Assembly (NCBI GenBank): GCA_944392465.1
Contig: CALXWR010000010.1
Span: forward strand, 1-36,070
DNA: 36,070 nt
Direction: 5' to 3'
Origin: an uncultured Clostridia bacterium
GTDB lineage: Bacteria > Bacillota > Clostridia > TANB77 > CAG-508
Positions 1-8,383 of the stretch are shown here, one piece after another; within the stretch, counting starts at the first letter, position 1; every line of letters begins with the position of its first letter. The notes beneath the pieces were generated by a model. That model searched no databases and had not been told where the DNA came from. It was given only the letters and a program-made list of their open reading frames with translations. Both the position numbers and the translations under genes were made by a program.

Positions 1-96
1 TATAATAACAAATATTAAAATAGATATTCCAATCGTTTTACCGTAAAAAAGAATAGATTGAAATATTGCAAGTATTAAACTTCCTACAATTTCCAT
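1..96 (-). CDS. N-terminus of a membrane protein, cut by the window edge
   Basis: An open frame of 32 codons begins with ATG at 96 and runs off the left edge. The start is supported by an AGGGAGA ribosome binding site at about 106-112. The visible peptide begins MEIVGSLILAIFQ and is almost wholly hydrophobic with one short charged turn (YGK), so it probably opens with two membrane segments. Too little is visible to name a family. Confidence 0.6.
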   Translation of the reverse strand, partial: MEIVGSLILAIFQSILFYGKTIGISILIFVII

Positions 97-182
97 AATT
101 TTAAATCTCCCTTAATCATTTCCAATTATGTTAACGAGAAACACCATAGGGTACAGTCACCTTTGGCATATTTTTTCTCATT

Positions 183-1067
183 CTAATCTATACTAGTAAG
201 TTCATATTCTCTTGAGCCAAACCCCAATTCAGCAGAAGCTTCTATAGTATGAATTCCATGTTGTCTTTCTACTCTTGCTACAAAGTGATCTCTTCCCGGA
301 TCATCTGAATTATATATTAAATCAATACAAGCTTGATCTATAGCAATGGGATCAGTACTTGCTAATATTCCTATATCTTTCATACAAGGATCTTCAGCTA
401 CAGCACAACAATCACAATCGACAGATAAGTTACACATTACATTTATAAATACAATATTTTTTCCAAAATGTTTAACTACACTTGAAGCAGCATCTGCCAT
501 AGATTCTAGGAATTTATCTTGTTCTGGTAAATTATCCCATATAGCAAATTGATCTTTAGATTGACCTGCAGAATGAATCCATGATTTTCCTTCTGATGAG
601 GCACATCCTATAGATAATTGTTTTAATGCTCCTCCATATCCTCCCATTGGATGTCCTTTAAAATGTGATAAAATAAGCATTGAATCATATTTTTCTATGT
701 CTTTTCCAACATAATTTTCTTTTAGAATTTTACCATTAGGTATTTGTAATACTAAATCTGGTCCCTCAGCATCCATAATTTCTACATCGAAATATTTATT
801 CCATCCATGTTCTTCCATTAATTTCTTATGCTTTTCTGTTGAATTTCTTGCTCCATTATATGCAGTATTACATTCAACAACTGTTCCATTTACTTTTTCT
901 ACAATTGCCTTTACAAATTCTGGTCTAATATAGTTTTGATTTCCTTGTTCTCCTGAATGTAATTTAACTGCTACTTTTCCAGGTAAATTAACTCCTAATG
1001 TTTCATACATTTTCACAACACTCTCTGGTGTTATTTCTTTTGTAAAATAAACTTTTGATTTTTCCAT
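183..1067 (-). CDS. DUF362 domain-containing protein
   Basis: This 294-residue protein matches what I recall of the DUF362 family: an N-terminal VAVKLHSGE segment, a central SHFKGHPMGGYGGALK segment with glycines and histidine, and a C-terminal STDPIAIDQACIDLIY segment. DUF362 proteins are often linked to iron-sulfur chemistry, but no reaction is established. A cysteine-dense stretch around residues 210-230 (MCNLSVDCDCC, then DPCM) could bind metal. There is no signal peptide or membrane segment, so it should be cytoplasmic. ATG at 1067 follows an AAAGGA site. It is the last complete gene in this direction, separated from the wall-protein genes upstream by a terminator and with its own probable promoter. 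The family call is firm; the role is unknown. Confidence 0.8.
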   Translation of the reverse strand: MEKSKVYFTKEITPESVVKMYETLGVNLPGKVAVKLHSGEQGNQNYIRPEFVKAIVEKVNGTVVECNTAYNGARNSTEKHKKLMEEHGWNKYFDVEIMDAEGPDLVLQIPNGKILKENYVGKDIEKYDSMLILSHFKGHPMGGYGGALKQLSIGCASSEGKSWIHSAGQSKDQFAIWDNLPEQDKFLESMADAASSVVKHFGKNIVFINVMCNLSVDCDCCAVAEDPCMKDIGILASTDPIAIDQACIDLIYNSDDPGRDHFVARVERQHGIHTIEASAELGFGSREYELTSID

Positions 1068-1110
1068 TACACATTTTCCTTTCTTTATATATTTTTTATT
1101 ATATCATTAA

Positions 1111-1139
1111 TTAAATAATTATGAACAAAGCTATGTCAA
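1111..1139 (-). promoter_or_regulatory. Probable promoter of the DUF362 gene
   Basis: A perfect -35 TTGACA (1134-1139, minus strand) is followed after 16-18 nt by AT-rich candidates for the -10 (TATTTA or TTTAAT at 1110-1117). A second possible -10, TATAAT, lies closer to the gene with a weaker -35. It lies between the upstream terminator and the DUF362 start. Confidence 0.5.
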
Positions 1140-1182
1140 TATCTTTTATAATTTTATTTGTTATATAATTTTATCACAAAAA

Positions 1183-1217
1183 ATCAAGGTAAGAATTATA
1201 TTTTTTCTTACCTTGAT
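1183..1217 (-). terminator. Intrinsic terminator after the 1312-3480 gene
   Basis: A perfect 13-bp inverted repeat (ATCAAGGTAAGAA at 1183-1195 with its complement at 1205-1217) around a 9-nt loop is followed on the minus strand by TTTTTGTG. It ends transcription of the wall-protein gene that stops at 1312. Confidence 0.85.
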
Positions 1218-1287
1218 AATTTTATACTATTAAAAACATTATATCCTAATTATTATATAGATTTATATATCTAAGATTTACAGTTTA

Positions 1288-1300
1288 AGCCTGTCCCCGA
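1288..1300. repeat. Solitary REP-like fragment (GGGGACAGGC core)
   Basis: The sequence AGCCTGTCCCCGA contains the same core as the repeats at 28.6, 28.9, 34.6 and 34.9 kb. It sits 11 bases beyond the stop codon of the 1312-3480 gene, the same position relative to a gene end as the other copies. Only the core is left. Confidence 0.6.
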
Positions 1301-1311
1301 TTGTAAATTAA

Positions 1312-3480
1312 TTAATGTGGTATTTCGCATTTACTTGTATCATCATATGGCGAACCAACTCCTATAAAGTCATGGAATGCATTTTGATCTGTATTAAAGT
1401 CACCTATACAAACTCCATGTGCTTCATCAGCTGCATGTATCATTAATCCGTCATGATAGTAAATTGAAACGTGTCTGCTTCCATATGTAGAATGATTTTC
1501 TATATTTGCTGGGTCACCCCAGAATATTATATCTCCTGGCTTAGCTTGTGATATGTCTGTTTTTATTCCATTTTTATTTTTAATATATATATATTGCCAA
1601 CTCATATCTTGATCATCTATAGCTGTTCCCTGTCTAAATCTTATTCCTGTAGCATTTGTAATGCTCCAAGCTGTTAAACCATCACACACAAATCCTGTTG
1701 GTGCACTAAATAATTTATAATCACAACCCACACGTGATAGTGCAAGTAATAATGTACGTTGACGTTGATCTCCTTGTAAATTTGTTGGCACTGGAGCATT
1801 TTTTCCATGTCCTTCTGGTAAATCATCAAATGTTGGAACATGCCATGTAGCTCTACCTTCACTGTCAAAATCATATATTGCACCATATTGTGATGGGTCT
1901 GTCATTGTTGGGTCAACTCTTGTACAATTTTTAATGATTTGCCCTGTTGTTGGATCCGCACAATACATTGCTCCATTCATACTAAACCATCCAGTTACAA
2001 ATGTTGTTGTATTAAGTTTCCATAATTGTGCATCTGAATCATTTCCATCATATTGTTGTACATTTGCTCCATTATCTTTAGAAGCATTTGCAACATCAAG
2101 GTATTTTCCTGAATTTGCATTTCTCAATTTTATATAACCTTCATCCATTACTTCCGGCCACCATCTTTGACATGTAGCTCCATTATTTTCCCATTGACGT
2201 ATATTCGCTCCGTTATCTTTACTGCCATTTTCTACATCAAGAGCTAATCCATACATTGTAGTAATTAAATAACCAGAATCTGTATATGTAATTTTGAATT
2301 TTTGATTGTTTTGATTGTTAGCTTCCCACATATGTATATTTGTTCCCCAGTCAGAACCAGAGTTATCTAAGTCTAATCTTTTACCCAAAGCTGAGTCAAT
2401 TTCATACCATCCATCTTGTATTAATTCTTCTCCATTTATTATATATCTTTGTGAAGATTGGTCATTATTCTTCTCCCATACTTGAATTTTAGTTCCGTTC
2501 TCTGTTGAACCCCAATCCATATCTAAATATAATCCACTTTCTTTATTCTTTAATGTTATGCCATTATTCCATTCAACCATCCAAGTATTACTATCTTTTG
2601 CAGGTGTACTACTATCTCCTGATTGTATTACTACCGCCCCATTTTCATCTCCTTTTTCTGTCAACCATCCTCCTGAAGATACGGTTCTAATTCTAATTTC
2701 ATTTGTTCCTTCTTTGTGTATTTCAAAACGTTGAGCTAAAGAATTATTAACTTCATATAATTGAAGTGCTAAATTATTTTTTGATGAATTATTTGGTACA
2801 TCTAAAGCCACTTTATAATCTGTTGCCTTTTTTATTGAAACTATTCCTTCATTTACCAAATCGGTTTTTTCTAGTTTAAAATGTTGTGCTTTGCTATCAA
2901 TGTGATCCCATTGTTGTATATTAGTTCCATCTTTATAAATACCGCCATTTATATCTAAAGCTTTTCCAGAACATTTAGCTATAAAACTGTATGTTTCATC
3001 TTTGTTTTTTATTATTTTAAATCTTTGAGCATCTGTTCCGTTATCATCCCATTGACGTATATTTGCACTATTTTCTTTTGAACCATCTTTAACATCCAAA
3101 GGTAATGCAGAAAATACACTTGATATTTTATAATATCCATCTCCTTGATAAGAAAAATAGAATTTTTGGTTCGCTTCCCCTGTTCTAGACCAAAGTTGAA
3201 GATTTCTACCCTTATCTAATGAACTATTATCAATATCTAATACATAATTTTCATTTACTGCAGAAGGAATTATATATGCTCCATCCTTAACAATTTTATC
3301 TTCATCTGTAGGTTCAGCCTCATTCTCATTTTCTTCGCCACCCACTATAGTCGAAATTAAGCCGCCATGCAAATCAAACGATATTTTTCTTGCATAAGAT
3401 ATATTTGTGTTTATAATAAAGATAAATATTATAAGTAATATACATAAAATAAATAGTTTATTATGTATTATTTTACTCAT
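1312..3480 (-). CDS. Secreted ricin-domain protein with C-terminal NlpC/P60-like peptidase
   Basis: This 722-residue protein starts with a hydrophobic signal or anchor segment (about residues 8-28), then a motif shared with its two neighbours (ARKISFDLHGGLI). Residues about 85-500 form repeated QxW-type units (for example NLQLWSRTGEANQKF, NIRQWDDNGTDAQRF) typical of RICIN beta-trefoil lectin domains, probably two trefoils. A linker with GWFSMNGAMYCADPTTG leads to a C-terminal NlpC/P60-like fold with Cys599 (GFVCDGLTAWS), His670 (RHVSIYY) and His682 (MIHAAD) in catalytic order. The expected role is sugar binding in or on the wall plus cleavage of peptidoglycan stem peptides. ATG at 3480 follows AAAAGGAGGG. 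It is the last of three tandem paralogues. The peptidase assignment is by motif, not alignment, and substrate is unknown. Confidence 0.82.
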   Translation of the reverse strand: MSKIIHNKLFILCILLIIFIFIINTNISYARKISFDLHGGLISTIVGGEENENEAEPTDEDKIVKDGAYIIPSAVNENYVLDIDNSSLDKGRNLQLWSRTGEANQKFYFSYQGDGYYKISSVFSALPLDVKDGSKENSANIRQWDDNGTDAQRFKIIKNKDETYSFIAKCSGKALDINGGIYKDGTNIQQWDHIDSKAQHFKLEKTDLVNEGIVSIKKATDYKVALDVPNNSSKNNLALQLYEVNNSLAQRFEIHKEGTNEIRIRTVSSGGWLTEKGDENGAVVIQSGDSSTPAKDSNTWMVEWNNGITLKNKESGLYLDMDWGSTENGTKIQVWEKNNDQSSQRYIINGEELIQDGWYEIDSALGKRLDLDNSGSDWGTNIHMWEANNQNNQKFKITYTDSGYLITTMYGLALDVENGSKDNGANIRQWENNGATCQRWWPEVMDEGYIKLRNANSGKYLDVANASKDNGANVQQYDGNDSDAQLWKLNTTTFVTGWFSMNGAMYCADPTTGQIIKNCTRVDPTMTDPSQYGAIYDFDSEGRATWHVPTFDDLPEGHGKNAPVPTNLQGDQRQRTLLLALSRVGCDYKLFSAPTGFVCDGLTAWSITNATGIRFRQGTAIDDQDMSWQYIYIKNKNGIKTDISQAKPGDIIFWGDPANIENHSTYGSRHVSIYYHDGLMIHAADEAHGVCIGDFNTDQNAFHDFIGVGSPYDDTSKCEIPH

Positions 3481-3556
3481 TTTTACCCTCCTTTTATTAA
3501 AATTTTGTTATTTATCTTTTTTATGCTAATGTCAATTTATATAATCCCTACATTAT

Positions 3557-3585
3557 ATTTTGCCATATTTTAACACTATTTTCAA
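3557..3585 (-). promoter_or_regulatory. Decayed copy of the paralogue promoter
   Basis: The region aligns with the promoters of the two upstream paralogues: TTGAAA (3580-3585), a 17-nt spacer ending ATATGG, and CAAAAT (3557-3562) where they have TATAAT. A shifted TATAAT lies five bases further down (3552-3557) but would have a 22-nt spacer from TTGAAA. Use of either element is inference. Confidence 0.45.
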
Positions 3586-3595
3586 ATTTTATATC

Positions 3596-5890
3596 TTAAT
3601 TAGGTATCTGAACTCTTGATGTTTCTGCTTCATATGGAGAACCTCCACCTAAGAATTTATTCCATAAGTAATAGTCACTTACTTTCATAAAGCAAACACC
3701 ACCTGGTGATACAGTCGAAGTAGAATTAATCATTATACCATTACCATAATAAATTCCTGCATGATATGCTGGTCCATTATAATCTAATTGTCCTGGTCCA
3801 TATGTCAATTGAGGATTACCAAAGAATACTAAGTCTCCTGGTTTAAAATCGTTTATATTAGTTTTTATTCCATTACGATTTTTTATTTTATCCCATTGCC
3901 AACTGGCATCTTGTAAATCTTCTCTAGAACCTGGTCCTGTATAAAACCAATCTCCTAATGCTGTTGTATAAGACCATGCTGTTAAACCATCACATACAAA
4001 TCCTGTTGGGGCATTTCCACTTTGATATGGACATCCTAATCTAGAAAGTGCCATTTGAAGTACACGCTGTCTACGATCACCCAATAGGTTAGTTGGTACT
4101 GGTGCATTTGGTCCAGTTCCTCCAGGTAAATCTGCTTGTGTTGGTAAATGCCATGTTGCACGTCCTTCTGAGTCAAAATCATATATTGCTCCATATTGTG
4201 CAGGATCTTGCATCATTGGATCTACTCTTGTTGTATTTTTTACAAGTTCTCCTGTTTTTGGATCATAACAATACCACTGTCCATTATTTTCAACCCAACC
4301 TGCAGCCATTTTTGTTGGTATCAATTTCCACTTTTGAGCATCACTACCATCTTCTTGACCTTGATTAACTACAGCTCCTGGCTCACTATTAAACAAATGT
4401 ACATTAAGCATTAACTTTGAATTTATATTTCTAAATGTTAAATATCCACCATCTATTATAACTGGTTCCCATCTTTCTGATGTTGTTCCAGCATCTATTT
4501 GCATATGTACTATTGCTGCATTGTCTTTTGAACCACCTTGTACATCTATTACATAACCTGTTGATGGAGCTAGGATTTTATATCCATTTCCCTCAAATGA
4601 TATTTTAAATATCTGATCAGCTTTTCCAGATTTCGTTGCTGTTTGAAGTGGTGTTCCTACTGCAACATCAGGGAATGCTAACATTGTTCCATATGCTGAT
4701 TGTATATTATAATATCCTGTTGGAATTAAATCTATAGGTCTTACTATAAATCTTTGTTTCAAGTCATCTGTTCTTGCATTTACTTCAATTTTTGCATCAT
4801 CTACATAATCACCATTTATGGTTAAGGCTAAGCCACTCTCTTTATTTATAAATATAATTCCTTTATCATACTCTACTTTCCAAGTATCACTATCTGTTGG
4901 CTTCGTTTTGCTATTTCCTGATTGAATAACACTTGCTCCTTTTTTATTTTCACTTTCTTTTAAATATCCCCCAGATGCCGCTGTACGTATTCTGACTTCA
5001 TTCTTTCCAACTCTCTCTAATTGGAAACGTTGTGCAAGTGTAGGTGAATCAGTCCATAAATGCACTGGTGTTCCCTCTTCAGGCGAACAATTTGTCACAT
5101 CTAAATGTTTAGTTGTATCACCTCTAGACCTTATAATTACTATTCCATGATTTAGACCTTCATTGAAAAGTTCTGTTTCTTCTAATATAAATTTTTGTGC
5201 ATTAGTATTATTACAATCATATTGTCGTATTACAGTTCCTGCTTCTATTACACCATTTGCTATATCTATGGCTTTTTCTGAACATTTTGCTATAAAAGTA
5301 TATGTTTCATCTTCATTTTTAATTATTTTCCATCTTTGTGCATCTGTACCATTGTCATCATATTGTTGTATTGCTGCTCCTGTTTCTGTTGAAGCATTTT
5401 TTACTTCTATAGTTTTTGTAGAACTTACATTTTCTATCTGATAATAGCCATCTTCTATATACTTTATATAAAATTTCTGATTTGTATCACCATTTCTAGT
5501 ATTTAATTCTACTGTTCCACCATTATCTAGACTTCCTTGTTTTACAGAAAGTACATAATTTGTATCTTGTGAATAAGCAATATAATATATTCCATCTTTA
5601 ACTAGATTATTATTTTGGCTTTCCTCATCATCTGGTCTTTCCTCATCGTTTGGTTTTTCTTCATCGTTTGGCCTTTCTTCGTCGTCTGGTTTTTCTTCGT
5701 CGTCTGGTTTTTCTTCATTATTTGTATCTTCATCATCCTCTTCATTTCCTATCAATGTAGTAATCAAACCATCATGTAAACTAAACGATATTTTCCTTGC
5801 ATAGGATATATTTGTATTTATTACGAAAGAAAATATTATAAGTAATACAATAAATATAAATATTTTACTATGTATTATTTTACTTATCAT
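3596..5890 (-). CDS. Secreted ricin-domain protein with acidic linker and NlpC/P60-like peptidase
   Basis: This 764-residue paralogue of the 1312-3480 product has the same N-terminal hydrophobic segment and the motif ARKISFSLHDGLI. Between this and the lectin region lies an acidic proline-rich linker (about residues 55-95) built of six-residue units such as EEKPDD and EERPND. RICIN-type QxW repeats follow (about 100-520), then the shared GWVENNGQWYCYDPKTG segment and an NlpC/P60-like domain with Cys633 (GFVCDGLTAWS), His710 (AYHAGIYYG) and Asn721 in the third position where the neighbour has His. Asn at that place is tolerated in the family. ATG at 5890 follows GGAGGAAAAGAAG. It has a strong promoter of its own and no clear terminator before the next gene, so readthrough into 1312-3480 is possible. 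Confidence 0.82.
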   Translation of the reverse strand: MISKIIHSKIFIFIVLLIIFSFVINTNISYARKISFSLHDGLITTLIGNEEDDEDTNNEEKPDDEEKPDDEERPNDEEKPNDEERPDDEESQNNNLVKDGIYYIAYSQDTNYVLSVKQGSLDNGGTVELNTRNGDTNQKFYIKYIEDGYYQIENVSSTKTIEVKNASTETGAAIQQYDDNGTDAQRWKIIKNEDETYTFIAKCSEKAIDIANGVIEAGTVIRQYDCNNTNAQKFILEETELFNEGLNHGIVIIRSRGDTTKHLDVTNCSPEEGTPVHLWTDSPTLAQRFQLERVGKNEVRIRTAASGGYLKESENKKGASVIQSGNSKTKPTDSDTWKVEYDKGIIFINKESGLALTINGDYVDDAKIEVNARTDDLKQRFIVRPIDLIPTGYYNIQSAYGTMLAFPDVAVGTPLQTATKSGKADQIFKISFEGNGYKILAPSTGYVIDVQGGSKDNAAIVHMQIDAGTTSERWEPVIIDGGYLTFRNINSKLMLNVHLFNSEPGAVVNQGQEDGSDAQKWKLIPTKMAAGWVENNGQWYCYDPKTGELVKNTTRVDPMMQDPAQYGAIYDFDSEGRATWHLPTQADLPGGTGPNAPVPTNLLGDRRQRVLQMALSRLGCPYQSGNAPTGFVCDGLTAWSYTTALGDWFYTGPGSREDLQDASWQWDKIKNRNGIKTNINDFKPGDLVFFGNPQLTYGPGQLDYNGPAYHAGIYYGNGIMINSTSTVSPGGVCFMKVSDYYLWNKFLGGGSPYEAETSRVQIPN
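5622..5716 (-). repeat. 18-bp in-frame tandem repeats encoding an acidic linker
   Basis: Five consecutive 18-bp units encode EEKPDD/EERPND-type hexapeptides between the signal segment and the lectin region of the 3596-5890 protein. The two neighbours carry shorter acidic linkers at the same place (PEDNDEEE-like and ENENEAEPTDEDK), so length here varies between paralogues. Confidence 0.85.
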
Positions 5891-5947
5891 CTTCTTTTCC
5901 TCCTTTTTTTATCCTCTAATAATTTAATTACATAACCCTTAACCTAT

Positions 5948-5976
5948 ATTATACCATATTTTTCTATATTTTTCAA
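5948..5976 (-). promoter_or_regulatory. Promoter of the 3596-5890 gene
   Basis: TTGAAA (5971-5976) and TATAAT (5948-5953) are exactly 17 nt apart, with TATGG just before the -10 giving a Gram-positive extended -10. A 26-bp block at 5931-5956, covering the -10 and the probable transcription start, is identical to 8245-8270 upstream of the next paralogue. Confidence 0.85.
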
Positions 5977-6065
5977 TTTGCAGGTCCTTTTAAACCAAGT
6001 ATATATGACTTAGTTTTTTATATGTATAAAGCAAAGAACCAATTGTATAATCCCTATAGATAAAT

Positions 6066-6100
6066 AAAAGATGGGAAGTTTTCATTCCTTCCCATCTTTT
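6066..6100 (-). terminator. Intrinsic terminator after the YkuD-domain gene
   Basis: A perfect 13-bp inverted repeat (AAAAGATGGGAAG at 6066-6078, complement at 6088-6100) lies just below the stop codon at 6111. T-runs on both sides would let it work in either direction. Confidence 0.88.
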
Positions 6101-6110
6101 TCTTTATTTA

Positions 6111-8171
6111 TTATTGCCAAATATGTACTCTTGATCCAATTGCTACTGTATCATATAAATATTTTGCATTTGCATCAGTTAGTCTTGGACATCCATGAGA
6201 ACTGTATGATTGTCCTGCAAGTTCATAATGATTATGTATTCCTTGAGAATAATCTGAACCATCTGGTCTTGTGTAATCTATATAACTTACAAACCATAAA
6301 TCTCCGCTTCTGTTAGGTATCTTTCTTGTTACTGTCCAATTAGTTTCTGTTTTTCCATTTTGATCTCCTAAGCCAGTATGGCTTAATCCATTACTTCCTA
6401 AGTAACCCATTGTTGCATTAAAGCATGCATCTACATACCACTTACCATTTACTCTATTTAATAATGTTAATCTAAATGCTCTTACATCTATTGCTATAAA
6501 CCAATCTGTATCACTTCCTACTCTATCTGCCCTATCTATTACTGTAGCTAAATATGCTTTATCTGTTGCATAATCGCCCCATGCTCTTGAGAATTCATCA
6601 AATGTTGCTGGAGTTAATTTCCATTGTTGTGGATCTCCATTATCTTGTTTTCCTTGATTTACTACTGCTCCTGGTTCTTTATTGGCAAGATGTACATTAA
6701 GCATCATGCCAGAATTTACATTTTTAATGCCTATATATCCACCATCTAATAATTCAACTGTCCATCTTTGTGACATTGTTCCTGCATCTATTTCCATTTG
6801 TACTGTAGCTGCATTTAGCTTTGAACCACTTTGTACATCTAATATCCATCCACTTGCAGGTGATGAAATTTTATAACCACTTTCTGTTATATGAAACTCG
6901 AATACTTGCCTTGCTGTTCCAGTTGCATTTGCTGTTTGTAATGGAGTTCCTTGATTATAGTCTTTCATATTTAGCATTGTTCCATATTTTGATTGTATTG
7001 TAAAATATCCATCAGGTACTATATATTCGGTATTTATCAATAACCTTTGTGCATCTACATTACTTCTTTCTTTTACTTTTATTGCAGTTCCATTAGCATT
7101 CATATCTCCATCTATAGTTAAAGCCATACCGCTTTCTTTGTTTATTAATATTATTCCATTATCCCATTCCACTTTCCAAGTATCACTATTAGTAGCTTTA
7201 GTTTTGCTATTTCCAGATTGTACTACATTATTATTACTTTCTTTTAGCCAACCTCCAGATGCCGCTGTACGTATTCTTACTTCATTTTCTCCTACCCTAT
7301 GCATTTCAAATCTTTGTGCTAATGTTGGTGCTTTTTTCCATAAATGTAATTTATTTCCTTCTTCTGGCGAACAATTTATAACATCTAGTTGCATTGTTGG
7401 ATTTGCTGCAGACTTAATTGAAATAATTCCATTATTTACCTTGTCATTAATTAATTCTGTTTTCTCTAATTTGAATTTTTGTGCATCTGTTTCATTTACT
7501 TCATATTGTCTTATTGCATTACCATTTTCATATACTCCATTTGCAATATCTATTGCCATTCCAGAACATTTTGCAATAAAAGTATATGTTTCATCATCAT
7601 TTTTTATTATTTTAAATCTCTGTGCATCTGTATCATTGTTTTCATATTGTTGTATATTTGCAAGAGATTCTGTTGAGGCTACTTCTACATCAATTACTTT
7701 AGCTGAATTTACACTTGCTATTTTATAATATCCATCGCCTTCATATGTTATATAAAATTTTTGATTTGGCGCATCTGTTTTTTGCCATATATGTAATTTT
7801 GCCCCATTATCTGTTGAAGGACCAGATACATCGAAAACATATTTCTCATTTCCTGCACATACTATCGTATATGCTCCATTTTCTATGATTTGTTCTTTAT
7901 TAGTTGTATCATTATTATTTTCCTCATCTGTTGGAGGTATTTCTTCTTCGTCATTGTCTTCTGGTTTATCATCATTTTCAGGATCGTTATTTTCCGGAGG
8001 ATAATCATTTTCTTGATTATCGTCCTCTCCTTCTAGTAAAGTCCCAATCAAACCATCATGTAAACCAAATGATATTTTTCTTGCAAAGGATATGTTTGTA
8101 TTTAACATAAAAACAAATACAATCATTAATACTATAAATACTATAAATTTTTTATGAAGTATTTTAGTCAT
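6111..8171 (-). CDS. Secreted ricin-domain protein with C-terminal YkuD L,D-transpeptidase
   Basis: This 686-residue third paralogue shares the hydrophobic N-terminus, the ARKISFGLHDGLIGTLL motif, an acidic linker and the RICIN QxW repeat region (about residues 95-540) with its two neighbours. Instead of NlpC/P60 it ends in a YkuD-type L,D-transpeptidase domain (about 550-686) with the catalytic signature SSHGCPR, Cys661 as nucleophile and His659, preceded by HNHYELAG. L,D-transpeptidases form 3-3 peptidoglycan cross-links or attach proteins to stem peptides. ATG at 8171 follows AAGGAGTGAG. It has its own promoter and terminator, so it is probably monocistronic. The enzyme call is firm; what the lectin region binds is unknown. 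Confidence 0.87.
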   Translation of the reverse strand: MTKILHKKFIVFIVLMIVFVFMLNTNISFARKISFGLHDGLIGTLLEGEDDNQENDYPPENNDPENDDKPEDNDEEEIPPTDEENNNDTTNKEQIIENGAYTIVCAGNEKYVFDVSGPSTDNGAKLHIWQKTDAPNQKFYITYEGDGYYKIASVNSAKVIDVEVASTESLANIQQYENNDTDAQRFKIIKNDDETYTFIAKCSGMAIDIANGVYENGNAIRQYEVNETDAQKFKLEKTELINDKVNNGIISIKSAANPTMQLDVINCSPEEGNKLHLWKKAPTLAQRFEMHRVGENEVRIRTAASGGWLKESNNNVVQSGNSKTKATNSDTWKVEWDNGIILINKESGMALTIDGDMNANGTAIKVKERSNVDAQRLLINTEYIVPDGYFTIQSKYGTMLNMKDYNQGTPLQTANATGTARQVFEFHITESGYKISSPASGWILDVQSGSKLNAATVQMEIDAGTMSQRWTVELLDGGYIGIKNVNSGMMLNVHLANKEPGAVVNQGKQDNGDPQQWKLTPATFDEFSRAWGDYATDKAYLATVIDRADRVGSDTDWFIAIDVRAFRLTLLNRVNGKWYVDACFNATMGYLGSNGLSHTGLGDQNGKTETNWTVTRKIPNRSGDLWFVSYIDYTRPDGSDYSQGIHNHYELAGQSYSSHGCPRLTDANAKYLYDTVAIGSRVHIWQ

Positions 8172-8261
8172 TTTTTCTCACTCCTTTATTTTTATCTCTA
8201 TTTAGTTTATTTTTATAAGTTATATACAAAAATATATTATATTTCATAACCCTTAACCTAT

Positions 8262-8290
8262 ATTATACCACTTATTTTAATATTTTTCAA
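8262..8290 (-). promoter_or_regulatory. Promoter of the YkuD-domain gene
   Basis: TTGAAA (8285-8290), 17-nt spacer and TATAAT (8262-8267). The block 8245-8270 is identical over 26 bp to the promoter region of the neighbouring paralogue, while the spacers beyond it have diverged. The leader to the ATG is about 85 nt. Confidence 0.85.
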
Positions 8291-8321
8291 ACACTTAGGC
8301 ATAGAACAAATTACATAAAAA

Positions 8322-8355
8322 AAGCAAGACAAAAATCTAAATCTTTATCTTGCTT
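8322..8355 (-). terminator. Intrinsic terminator after the Ig-repeat surface protein gene
   Basis: In the minus-strand transcript AAGCAAGA pairs with UCUUGCUU and the stem continues through AAAGAU/AUUUUU to a UUAG loop, about 15 bp in all, followed by a run of seven U. It lies 29 bases below the stop codon at 8384. Confidence 0.87.
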
Positions 8356-8383
8356 AATTTTTTAATAATAATGAATATTATTA

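Noticed and set aside
145-168. Hairpin CCATAGG/CCTTTGG below the DUF362 gene as a terminator
   Set aside because: The stem is seven pairs with a mismatch, and no T-run follows on the minus strand.
5993-6021. Inverted repeat AACCAAGT/ACTTAGTT followed by six T on the plus strand
   Set aside because: No plus-strand gene leads into it, and the minus-strand gene already has a perfect terminator at 6066-6100; it may be a chance AT-rich fold.
7138-7728. Plus-strand frame of 196 codons opposite the YkuD-domain gene
   Set aside because: It is the antisense reading of the lectin repeats, without a ribosome binding site or protein-like composition.
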